DNA from: Bacteroidota bacterium
GTDB lineage: Bacteria > Bacteroidota > Ignavibacteria > UBA10030
Reading direction: 5' to 3'
DNA: 6,826 bases
NCBI GenBank assembly: GCA_003519375.1
Contig: DOWV01000150.1
Coordinates: forward strand, 1-6,826
Under the pieces are notes generated by a model that searched no databases, was not told the origin of the DNA, and saw only the letters and a list, made by a program, of their open reading frames with translations. Both the position numbers and the translations under genes were made by a program. Every line of letters begins with the position of its first letter. Within the stretch, counting starts at the first letter, position 1. Positions 1 to 5,918 of the stretch are shown one piece after another.

Positions 1-240
1 CTCGCTCACGGATTGCTCGACAACAACGTTCCGCCGTACAACACCTTCGTCGTCGTGGAAGCGCTGATCAAAGCAAACAAGGACTTCGACCTGCTCGTGC
101 TGCCCAGTCAGGCCCATGGCTATAGCAGCCAATCCAACTATATGATGCGTCGCCGATGGGACTATTTTGTGAAGTGGTTGTTGAACGCCGAGCCGCCGAA
201 AGAGTATGAGATTAAGGCAAGTTCGGGAAGGGGAGGGTAG
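1..240 (+). CDS. S9 family peptidase (dipeptidyl-peptidase IV type), C-terminal end only
   Basis: This is the last 79 codons of a gene that enters from the left edge, in frame from base 1 and ending at TAG 238-240. The fragment starts LAHGLLDNNVP, which matches the region around the catalytic Asp in DPP-IV/prolyl-oligopeptidase enzymes (HG..D(D/N)NV). The Asp codon is at 19-21. The segment PSQAHGY carries the catalytic His at 115-117. The stretch RRRWDYFVKWLL followed by PPKEY is the usual C-terminal helix and tail of bacterial S9 DPP-IV homologues. The nucleophilic Ser and the beta-propeller must lie outside the window. Family knowledge says these enzymes release dipeptides from peptide N-termini in the periplasm or on the envelope; the exact specificity is not visible here. 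A serine hydrolase follows 55 bases downstream on the same strand, so the two may share a transcript. Confidence 0.9.
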   Translation, partial: LAHGLLDNNVPPYNTFVVVEALIKANKDFDLLVLPSQAHGYSSQSNYMMRRRWDYFVKWLLNAEPPKEYEIKASSGRGG

Positions 241-286
241 GGTGGGGTGGCGGAGATTGTCAATGGCAAATTGTGGATTGAGAAAC

Positions 287-290
287 GGAG
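287..290 (+). promoter_or_regulatory. Ribosome binding site deciding the serine hydrolase start
   Basis: GGAG (within AACGGAG) sits 5 bases before ATG 296. It favours this start over in-frame codons further upstream (the frame is open from 206), which would overlap the preceding peptidase gene and bury the signal peptide. Confidence 0.6.
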
Positions 291-295
291 ATACT

Positions 296-1876
296 ATGAG
301 CAAACCTGCCATCACGCGGATACTCTTGTTATCAACTCTCAGCATCCTTTTCAGCTCCATGGAGGCTCGGGCACAGATCGCAGTCGGTGACCTCGACGCC
401 TTCGTCCGGAGCGTCCAGAAAGAATTCGAGGTCCCCGGCCTTGCTCTCGCCATCGTGAAGGACGGCAAGGTGCTCCTCGCGAAGGGGTATGGCGTTCGAA
501 AAATGGGGGAGCCGGCCCCTGTGGATGACCAAACCCTGTTCGGCATCGCGTCAAATACGAAAGCCTTCACGGCAACGGCGCTGGGGCTTCTCGTCGAAGA
601 AGGGAAGCTTGAGTGGGATGCGCCGGTTGTCAGGTATCTACCATGGTTCCAGCTCTCAGATCCCTATGTGACACAGGAGATCACGATTCGTGACCTCCTC
701 GTTCACAGGAGCGGGCTTGGACTAGGAGCGGGAGATCTTCTCTGGTGGCCGGCTTCGACGTATGACCGGAAGGAAATCGCGAGGCGGTTGAAGTTCATCC
801 CGCTGGCGAGGAGTTTTCGTGGTGCTTACGCATACGACAATGTTCTCTATTTGATCGCAGGAGAAGTGATAGAAACAGTGACGGGATCGAGCTGGGAGGA
901 CTTTGTCGCAAAGCGGATTCTTGCCCCGGCAGGCATGACCGACAGCAACGTCAGGCATTCGGACGCGACGGGCAATGGGAACGTCGCAGCAACTCACGCC
1001 CGCTTGGATGGAAAGGTCCGGCCCATTGAACCCTTCACGAGCGACAACACGAATCCTGCCGGCGGCATCAATGCAAGCGCGCGCGATATCGCCAGATGGA
1101 TGATTGTTCAGCTCGACTCGGGGCGTGTCTCCGGGGGAGCCAGGTTGTTTTCGCCCCAGACGACCGTTCAGCTGTGGCGCATGGTGACTCCGATCCCCAT
1201 AGGCAACCCGCCGCCTGAGTTTGCGGCCCTGCGGGCGAATTTCAACGGGTATGCTCTCGGATTCGGACTCAGCGATTATCAAGGGTACAAGTTCGTTCAT
1301 CACACCGGGGGACTCCCCGGCTACGTTTCAAAGGTCGCAATGATCCCTGAGCTCAAGTTGGGTGTTGCGGCATTAACGAACCAGGAAGCAGGCGAAGCCT
1401 TCGAGTCGATCACCTACCATGTGCTGGATCAGTTTGTCGGAGGTAAGAAGACGAATTGGCTCGATCTCTTCAAGAAAGTTCACGCCCGGTCGGTTTCGAG
1501 GATTGAAATGGCCGACAAGATGACGGCAGGGAAGAGGGACAGCACGTCGCGCCCGTCGCTTCCTCTTGCAGGCTACGCCGGAACGTACAGCGACGCGTGG
1601 TATGGCGATATCACTGTGGTTTTTGAGAACGGGAAGCTCGTGATGAAATTCGGGCACACACCTTCGCTGGAAGGGGAGCTCCAGCACTGGCAGTACGATA
1701 CGTTCATCGCGAAATGGAAGGACCGTGAGCTGCGCGCCGATGCGTTCGTGACGTTCTCGCTTAATCCCGATGGAAGCATTGATCAGGCAAAAATGAGAGC
1801 AGTCTCCCCGTCGACGGACTTCAGCTTTGATTTCCAGGATCTTCTTCTGAAGCCTGTGAAGCGATCTGCCAGATAA
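296..1876 (+). CDS. Exported serine hydrolase, beta-lactamase/PBP fold, with C-terminal DUF3471-like domain
   Basis: This is a 526-residue protein. The start is chosen for its GGAG site and because it opens directly on a signal peptide: MSKP, then hydrophobic residues about 8-22, then a likely signal-peptidase I site ARA|Q near 25-27. The class C beta-lactamase/DD-peptidase catalytic motifs are all present: SNTK at 86-89 (nucleophile Ser86, Lys89), YDN at 180-182, and HTG at 336-338 in place of KTG. Residues 422-520 (LAGYAGTY... to ...LLLKPV) form a separate C-terminal beta domain of the DUF3471 type found in Pab87-like peptidases and esterases. Length and layout are normal for that group. 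Members hydrolyse peptides or esters in the periplasm; antibiotic hydrolysis is not implied. It follows an S9 peptidase gene by 55 bases and is convergent with the next gene, with 27 bases between stops. The fold assignment is firm; the substrate is unknown. Confidence 0.92.
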   Translation: MSKPAITRILLLSTLSILFSSMEARAQIAVGDLDAFVRSVQKEFEVPGLALAIVKDGKVLLAKGYGVRKMGEPAPVDDQTLFGIASNTKAFTATALGLLVEEGKLEWDAPVVRYLPWFQLSDPYVTQEITIRDLLVHRSGLGLGAGDLLWWPASTYDRKEIARRLKFIPLARSFRGAYAYDNVLYLIAGEVIETVTGSSWEDFVAKRILAPAGMTDSNVRHSDATGNGNVAATHARLDGKVRPIEPFTSDNTNPAGGINASARDIARWMIVQLDSGRVSGGARLFSPQTTVQLWRMVTPIPIGNPPPEFAALRANFNGYALGFGLSDYQGYKFVHHTGGLPGYVSKVAMIPELKLGVAALTNQEAGEAFESITYHVLDQFVGGKKTNWLDLFKKVHARSVSRIEMADKMTAGKRDSTSRPSLPLAGYAGTYSDAWYGDITVVFENGKLVMKFGHTPSLEGELQHWQYDTFIAKWKDRELRADAFVTFSLNPDGSIDQAKMRAVSPSTDFSFDFQDLLLKPVKRSAR

Positions 1877-1877
1877 A

Positions 1878-1891
1878 TTCGCGGCTGCGAA
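1878..1891. terminator. Weak stem-loop between convergent genes
   Basis: TTCGC/GCGAA form a 5-bp stem with a 4-base loop (GGCT) in the 27-base gap between the two convergent stop codons. Read on the - strand it is followed by a short TTTAT; read on the + strand there is no T run. It could act as a weak two-way terminator, but the stem is short. Confidence 0.25.
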
Positions 1892-1903
1892 CTCAGCTGT
1901 GAA

Positions 1904-2548
1904 TCAGTTGCTGTCTTTTCGACTATCGTGCCAACCTGTGTGAATGAGACCGTACACCTGGTCTGTCAACATATTAACCAGTTTGTCAGGGTCACTATAT
2001 GGATATTGCCCGCTGTTGAAAGTACCGATATAGCCCCACCCCCAGCCGTTCATGACAACGCTCCCGGTAAATCGGTCGTTTCCGGGTTGTCCCTCATTGC
2101 CAAAAGTGAAGTCCAGGGTAAGGTTTGACGCCTCACCGTCTGGGAAGGCAAACCTGTTCCCGTCCAAATTCGCATCCTCGTTGAGACGAGCCAGCACACG
2201 ATCAACGGCTGCCCTTCGCGCTTCATCTTCAGGTCTTTTTGTCTCGTAATTGAAGTTGACGTTGATGACGACTTTTATAGCCGTATTACGTACCGGTGGA
2301 ACATCATCTTTCAGCGGCGTAACTTGCACCTGCTCAGCTGGTGCCGCTTCACCGCCCGGGATCATGAGCACTACAACTAACACAACGACCAATACCACTA
2401 CCAGGATTGCAGCCGCTGCACCGCCGGATTCCTTTGGGGCTGTTTCATCTCTTGATGCACTGCTCGAAGAGCTTGCGCAAGACCACGCCAACACTGCACA
2501 GGCAACAAAAATGGTAAGAACGGTAAAGAACCTCCCCCGTGCGATCAT
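1904..2548 (-). CDS. Putative lipoprotein with a (VVVL)x3 membrane segment, unknown function
   Basis: This 214-residue protein starts at ATG 2548 because a perfect AGGAGG lies 5 bases upstream. The frame is open 18 codons further, to an ATG at 2602 that would spoil the signal peptide. Residues 1-23 are a signal-like segment (MIARGRFF, then hydrophobic) ending AWSC, with Cys24 as a possible lipidation site. Trp at -2 is not classical, although Ser-Cys lipoboxes are tolerated in Bacteroidota. A Ser-rich spacer (25-32) follows. Residues 44-63 form a second membrane-length run containing VVVL three times, ending MIPGG. Residues about 88-214 look like a soluble, compact domain: IKVVINVNFNYE, a charged helix near 106-124, then strands with aromatic residues (GWGWGYIGTF). 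I do not recognise this domain. Having both a lipid-anchor signal and a second hydrophobic segment is odd. It is convergent with the serine hydrolase gene. That it is a gene is well supported; its function is not. Confidence 0.8.
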   Translation of the reverse strand: MIARGRFFTVLTIFVACAVLAWSCASSSSSASRDETAPKESGGAAAAILVVVLVVVLVVVLMIPGGEAAPAEQVQVTPLKDDVPPVRNTAIKVVINVNFNYETKRPEDEARRAAVDRVLARLNEDANLDGNRFAFPDGEASNLTLDFTFGNEGQPGNDRFTGSVVMNGWGWGYIGTFNSGQYPYSDPDKLVNMLTDQVYGLIHTGWHDSRKDSN

Positions 2549-2553
2549 GAGAG

Positions 2554-2559
2554 CCTCCT
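2554..2559 (-). promoter_or_regulatory. Strong ribosome binding site (AGGAGG) setting the 2548 start
   Basis: On the - strand AGGAGG lies 5 bases before ATG 2548-2546. It is the strongest Shine-Dalgarno match I noticed in the window and rules out the upstream ATG at 2602 as the main start. Confidence 0.75.
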
Positions 2560-2806
2560 GTGTATGAAAATTGTAGTGTTCGACTGCGGATTCATGATTC
2601 ACCTGGAGCTTTTGTCCGCTCGTGTTCCTCCCTCAGCTCCCACACAGGCACCTACACAAGAATCAAAAAGACAAATATGCTGGTTTGAAATCGTGCAGAG
2701 TTCGCGATGTAAGATTCGGAACGGCCAACGCGAAAGTAGGGCTATTCATGGCAAGTTTCAAGGGCTGCCCGACGGGAATCACCCGCAGATTGGATAAGGA
2801 CGTCGG

Positions 2807-2837
2807 AAAAAGCAGCCAGCATCGGTTGTGGCTTTTT
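2807..2837. terminator. Terminator-like stem-loop with A/T-rich outer arms
   Basis: AAAAAGC (2807-2813) pairs with GCTTTTT (2831-2837). The stem can be continued inward by CA/TG after a 3-base bulge. The A5/T5 ends would give a U tract in either direction, as in two-way intrinsic terminators, but the G+C part of the stem is short. If real, it would most likely end the - strand transcript coming from the repeat-protein gene, about 280 bases downstream of its stop. Confidence 0.3.
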
Positions 2838-3112
2838 GTGAAAGCCCTGGAGGGCCAAGGAGAATCTGAGGCTACCAAAGCAGCGTTGGAATTGTCGATT
2901 GCGGAATAGCGAGGCTGGGACGGGCCGGGAAGCCCTTGTGCGCTCAAAGGGAGCCCCGCCCGCCGAAGGTGCTGTTCAACGAATGCGGAGCTCTTCTACC
3001 GGCAAGTTTTCACGGCAGGTTGAACCTCAGGTCTTTGAACGGAAACCAGTGAGGAGCGCATCGGTGAGGTTCTGATGCCGGCGGACGAGAATCAATCCGG
3101 GGAACTCCCGCG

Positions 3113-3400
3113 TCAGCGAATGAAGCAGTACCACAGGGCACTGGATGTTATTTCTTCCGTAGCCCCCTGGATTGATTTCTTCACCACTGCAACTGAGGCG
3201 ACCCTCTTGCCGGATTCATCGTAGATATCCGAGCCGCGAACACTCATCATCTTCCTGTCTGCCGGGTCGAAAAGGGTGTCCCCCTTGATAGAACCGATTC
3301 TGCGATTCGCGTTGTCAAAGAGACTTTCGCCCTTTGTTTTCGCGACGAGCTGATGGTCTGCGTCGTACAGACTTGAACCTGACATTCTATAATCGCTCAT
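3113..3400 (-). CDS. Four-repeat protein resembling 4-fold beta-flower proteins
   Basis: This 95-residue protein starts at ATG 3400, with AGG 7 bases upstream and AAAGGA slightly further. The first 70 or so residues are four tandem units of about 16 residues: SGSSLYDADHQLVAKT, KGESLFDNANRRIGSI, KGDTLFDPADRKMMSV and RGSDIYDESGKRVASV. The consensus is (K/R)G-(D/E/S)-(S/T/D)-(L/I)-(F/Y)-D-x4-(R/K/Q)-(hydrophobic)-x-S/K-(hydrophobic). Such units normally make paired strands. The arrangement matches what I remember of the small '4-fold beta flower' proteins common in Bacteroidota; that family name is from memory. A less regular tail (VAVVKKSIQG to the end) follows and contains the only Cys. No signal peptide or membrane segment is seen, so it is probably cytoplasmic. 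It lies about 100 bases downstream of the Tyr-rich protein gene on the same strand. Function is unknown. Confidence 0.78.
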   Translation of the reverse strand: MSDYRMSGSSLYDADHQLVAKTKGESLFDNANRRIGSIKGDTLFDPADRKMMSVRGSDIYDESGKRVASVAVVKKSIQGATEEITSSALWYCFIR

Positions 3401-3499
3401 CTTTATACCTGTATCCTTTCAGACTCTCCAGCGTCAACTACCGGCCGACGCCGACAAGACTTCGTAAGGTTCATCCTGGTGCATAGATTAAAGAGCAAG

Positions 3500-3973
3500 T
3501 CAACGATTCTTTTCTTTCACCCGTTTGTCATGTTCCGGATGATCTTTGTGCTCAAAGTACTTGGGATCACGGCTATCGCGAATCACCTGCTGATTCTTCG
3601 TACCTTTGAACGTCTTGTATTTCTCCCGGTGGCTATCGTTGTATCGGTACGGCTTGTCTTCATTGATGACCACTTTGTATGAACGGTACGGATCATAGCT
3701 GCTGTAACGGGAAGGCAACGATGTGCCATATATCCAGCTTGACCCATCCCTGTAGATGTACTGTCGTTCGTAGACAGAATAGTATGCGTCTATCTCAGGT
3801 ATGTAATAGTACTGGGCGTGGTCATACCCCGTTGGCCCCCAAACGGGCTGATCGGTGATATTGACGCTGACAGTTCCATACGTCAATCCCATGACCGAGC
3901 AGTTCATCGACGAGAGTGCCACCCCTGCACAGACCACGGCACATAGCAGGAAACTGAGCTTTTGCTTCTTCAT
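3500..3973 (-). CDS. Secreted Tyr-rich conserved hypothetical protein
   Basis: This 157-residue protein starts at ATG 3973. An AAAGGA site 9 bases upstream sits inside the alternative GTG-started frame (3991), so the shorter form is preferred. It has an export signal: MKKQK, then a hydrophobic run about 7-21, ending SSMNC. Cys25 might be lipidated, though Asn and Met before it make a poor lipobox. The mature part begins TYGTVSVNITDQPVWGP and holds 17 tyrosines between residues 50 and 119, in motifs such as YYYIPEIDAYYSVY and LPSRYSSYDPYRSYKVVIN. It ends with a charged tail after VIRDSRDPKYF, rich in Lys, His and Asp. I recall similar proteins (YYYLPE..., LP.RY..., YKVVIN..., RDSRD) as uncharacterised secreted proteins in Bacteroidota. 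An envelope location is inferred from the signal peptide; no catalytic motif is visible. A neighbouring gene, the four-repeat protein, follows on the same strand. Confidence 0.82.
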   Translation of the reverse strand: MKKQKLSFLLCAVVCAGVALSSMNCSVMGLTYGTVSVNITDQPVWGPTGYDHAQYYYIPEIDAYYSVYERQYIYRDGSSWIYGTSLPSRYSSYDPYRSYKVVINEDKPYRYNDSHREKYKTFKGTKNQQVIRDSRDPKYFEHKDHPEHDKRVKEKNR

Positions 3974-3982
3974 AGTTGGATG

Positions 3983-3988
3983 TCCTTT
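3983..3988 (-). promoter_or_regulatory. Ribosome binding site (AAAGGA) for the Tyr-rich protein gene
   Basis: On the - strand AAAGGA ends 9 bases before ATG 3973. Because it falls within the coding part of the longer GTG-started version, it supports the shorter protein. Confidence 0.55.
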
Positions 3989-4181
3989 CACTGTGACGCA
4001 TGAACTCTTGTTGTTCCACTCTTGCTGAAACTTGCGGAGGCGGCTGGAACGCCGAGAGAGTGCCGGATCGTGATCTGACGGTTATTCTTCCCGACTAGAG
4101 TTACCAAAGAAATGTGCAAAGCGTAATAGATCAAAGGGATGGAAAAGGGATTAATTCCTCACAAGCCCGGACGCCCCCAAA

Positions 4182-4282
4182 AGCGCTGGTTGAACACCTT
4201 TCCCGGCACCGGTGGGCCTGCGAGCGCGATCCCTCCCTCGAAGCCGGATCCGGCAGTTGGGTTTCCCGGGGCAACGGAGGGA
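4182..4282. repeat. Cluster of short perfect palindromes in intergenic DNA
   Basis: Exact palindromes seen are AGCGCT (4182-4187), CACCGGTG (4207-4214), GCCGGATCCGGC (4243-4254) and CCCGGG (4265-4270). TCCCTCC (4230-4236) can pair with GGAGGGA (4276-4282), which would enclose the 12-base palindrome as an inner hairpin. It may be a structured leader or RNA, or chance in G+C-rich DNA. Confidence 0.35.
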
Positions 4283-4339
4283 ATGTCGCAGAGGTAGTGA
4301 GATTTGTTGTTCTGGGCGCAAAACGGAGTTTGGTGCGAT

Positions 4340-4355
4340 CGAAGAGATTTCTTCG
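4340..4355 (-). terminator. Stem-loop just downstream of the PAP2 operon
   Basis: Read on the - strand, CGAAGA-AATC-TCTTCG is a perfect 6-bp stem with a 4-base loop, starting 11 bases after the PAP2 stop codon (4369-4367). No T run follows, so it is not a classical intrinsic terminator. It may mark or protect the 3' end of the operon transcript. Confidence 0.35.
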
Positions 4356-4366
4356 TGGTCGGATGA

Positions 4367-5008
4367 TCAGCCGTCTTGAGGACGTTTGAACTGGGGTTCT
4401 TTTAAGTAATATCTAAGCAATATCCCGAGGTAAAAAAAGCCGAACAAATACCCTCCTATCACATCGGTGGCCCAATGGGCACCAAGATAGATCCGGGAGA
4501 TTGAAACAGTGATGATGAGGAATGTAGAAAGGATGCCGACAAAAATCCTCCAAAACAAAGAAATGCTTTTGTCGACGATCATCACCGCCAGGAGAAAACC
4601 AAAAAACACAACATAGTGAACAACGTGGCCGCTGGGGAAACCGGTCGCGGCAAATTCTGAAAAAACCTTGACGTTCGACAATGACGGCCGCGGGCGATTG
4701 ATCATCAGTTTGACTGCAAAATTGCAGAGACTGGGGAAAACCACCGCGAGAGTAAAGCGGGCTTCTCGCCGACGGTAGCTCAGATAGAAGAGCAGTGCAG
4801 CAATGACGACAGGAAAAGGCGCGATGACAGCATCGCCAAAAATACTTATGGATCTCATCAGGAGCGTAGGATCCCAGGCTCTTTGTTCCTGAATCACATG
4901 TGTCACAAAGAGATCGAAGTCGGATGTTGGATAGCTCCGGACAAAAACAACCAGTCCGATAATGCTAACCACAACCAGGGCATAAACGGCCAACAGATGC
5001 TTATTCAA
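4367..5008 (-). CDS. PAP2-family membrane lipid phosphatase
   Basis: This is a 213-residue polytopic membrane enzyme. All three acid-phosphatase motifs of the PAP2 superfamily are intact: K100-x6-R107-P108 (KLMINRPRP), PSGH at 125-128, and SR-x5-H-x3-D with Ser171, Arg172, His178 and Asp182 (SRIYLGAHWATD). His128 and His178 should be the acid and nucleophile. Membrane segments are visible near residues 4-23, 60-78, 88-101, 130-145, 152-172 and 183-200, which is the usual six. The family removes phosphate from lipid phosphates such as phosphatidic acid, phosphatidylglycerol phosphate or undecaprenyl diphosphate; which one applies here is not decided by sequence. The start is uncertain. The frame is open upstream to 5101, with ATGs at 5101, 5098 and 5068, but these overlap the kinase gene by 68 bases or more. 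I prefer TTG 5008, which overlaps the kinase stop by 8 bases and gives MNKHLLAVYAL at the first membrane segment. Confidence 0.9.
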   Translation of the reverse strand: MNKHLLAVYALVVVSIIGLVVFVRSYPTSDFDLFVTHVIQEQRAWDPTLLMRSISIFGDAVIAPFPVVIAALLFYLSYRRREARFTLAVVFPSLCNFAVKLMINRPRPSLSNVKVFSEFAATGFPSGHVVHYVVFFGFLLAVMIVDKSISLFWRIFVGILSTFLIITVSISRIYLGAHWATDVIGGYLFGFFYLGILLRYYLKEPQFKRPQDG

Positions 5009-5918
5009 TGACTTTACTCTTCTCTTTGGGGACCAATATAGTGATCGCCCCCGGAATGACGGTGACATGAAAAGCACTCTTCTCCAGCACTTCGCCATCA
5101 CATTGGACGGTTTGTGCAGGCCTTGACGAAACGGTGATATCTTTTCCTTGCCAATGCTCTACGAGTCGCAGATTGTCCGGACGTTCTCCTTTGAGCAACG
5201 TGATCGCCATATGCTTCAACAGGCTAAAATTCGCCTTTCGTACTACAACCACATCCAGGAACCCATCGCTCACGTCGATATGCTTGTCGTACGATATCCT
5301 GCTAAACCCGAGATTTCCTGTGTTAGAAATAATGCATGTTACTCCCCGAACTTTGTGCTTTCGCCCGTCGATGTTCAGGTGGTAGGTTGCCCTTCTCATC
5401 TTCTTGAATGCCGAGACTGCCGACAGGAAATACGAGAAGATGCCGAACTTATTCTTGGATTCACGAGCCGCTCCCTTGACCAATTCCGCACCAAAACCAA
5501 AGCTCATGCCGACGAGAAAATAACGTCCGTCGAACTGCCCCACATCAACGGTCTTCATCTGAGGTGGATCCTGGCTCACGAGGGCGCAGGCTTCTCTCAG
5601 ATCGGTGGGTATGCCAAGTTCGGTGGCCATGACATTGGCAGATCCTCCCGGCAGAATAATCAAAGGGACTTCTGATCCGATGAGGCCGCTCATCGCTTCC
5701 GTCAGCGTGCCGTCACCGCCGTACACAGCGAGGGCATCGATTCCTCCCTTGACTGCAGATTTTGCAAACCGTGTTGCATCACCGGCTTCGTGAGTAATGG
5801 ATGCTTCCCACTTAATACCCGCTTCTTTCAACGACGCGTTGATGATCATCAACATCGATTCGTCTTTTCCGGCGGCGGGATTAATGATGAGGTGGATGTT
5901 TCTTATTCTCTTTTTCAT
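5001..5918 (-). CDS. Diacylglycerol kinase family lipid kinase (YegS/DgkB-like)
   Basis: This 305-residue protein has the length and order of the soluble bacterial diacylglycerol/lipid kinases. Visible motifs are NPAAG at 13-17 (first strand and nucleotide loop), GGDGT at 67-71 (hallmark nucleotide-binding loop) and PGGSANVMA at 90-98 (equivalent of PxGTxND, with Ser for Thr and Val for Asp). The C-terminal half carries SDGFLDVVVV at 217-226 and CDGE at 273-276, the conserved acidic segment of the active site. The reaction is ATP-dependent phosphorylation of a lipid alcohol such as diacylglycerol or a related lipid, at the inner face of the membrane. No signal peptide or membrane span is seen. 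Its ATG overlaps the upstream phosphatase stop as ATGA, and its stop overlaps the proposed PAP2 start, so all three genes should be translationally coupled. The substrate could also be another lipid; sphingosine or undecaprenol cannot be excluded. Confidence 0.92.
   Translation of the reverse strand: MKKRIRNIHLIINPAAGKDESMLMIINASLKEAGIKWEASITHEAGDATRFAKSAVKGGIDALAVYGGDGTLTEAMSGLIGSEVPLIILPGGSANVMATELGIPTDLREACALVSQDPPQMKTVDVGQFDGRYFLVGMSFGFGAELVKGAARESKNKFGIFSYFLSAVSAFKKMRRATYHLNIDGRKHKVRGVTCIISNTGNLGFSRISYDKHIDVSDGFLDVVVVRKANFSLLKHMAITLLKGERPDNLRLVEHWQGKDITVSSRPAQTVQCDGEVLEKSAFHVTVIPGAITILVPKEKSKVIE

Larger units (their letters stand above)
2549..3112. other. 564-base spacer without a supportable gene
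   Basis: This stretch separates the putative lipoprotein gene from the repeat-protein gene, both on the - strand. It must hold the lipoprotein gene's leader and promoter (right of 2548) and the 3' end of the repeat-protein transcript. Short open frames exist on both strands (for example + strand 2622-2909, with an internal ATG at 2748), but none has a convincing ribosome binding site or a protein I recognise. The only structured item I can point to is the A/T-flanked stem-loop at 2807-2837. I could not pick out a confident promoter of either the sigma-70 or the Bacteroidota (TTTG / TAnnTTTG) type. Confidence 0.6.
3974..4366. other. 393-base spacer with a palindrome cluster and no supportable gene
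   Basis: This is the upstream region of the Tyr-rich protein gene and the downstream region of the PAP2 gene, both on the - strand. A + strand frame beginning with GTG at 4114 stays open to 4389, but it has no clear ribosome binding site, runs into the 3' end of the PAP2 gene on the other strand, and gives a protein I do not recognise. The part 4160-4290 is more G+C-rich than its flanks and contains several exact palindromes. A stem-loop lies just past the PAP2 stop. I found no confident promoter. Confidence 0.55.

Noticed and set aside
722..1303. - strand 193-codon open frame inside the serine hydrolase gene
   Set aside because: Lies wholly antisense to a gene with intact catalytic motifs; the product is Arg/Pro-rich and typical of a shadow frame.
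296..1876. Antibiotic-resistance beta-lactamase
   Set aside because: The fold is shared, but the C-terminal DUF3471-like domain, the HTG motif and the length fit the peptidase/esterase group better than a true class C beta-lactamase.
2622..2909. + strand open frame of 95 codons, with internal ATG 2748 giving 53 residues
   Set aside because: No good ribosome binding site, no protein I recognise, and an equally long open frame on the other strand (2663-2947). A remnant of an old gene cannot be excluded.
4114..4389. + strand GTG-started frame of 91 codons
   Set aside because: It runs into the 3' end of the PAP2 gene on the other strand, has no clear ribosome binding site, and gives a low-complexity Arg/Ser-rich product with no family likeness.
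5148..5675. + strand 175-codon open frame antisense to the lipid kinase
   Set aside because: The kinase motifs NPAAG, GGDGT and CDGE on the other strand establish the real gene.
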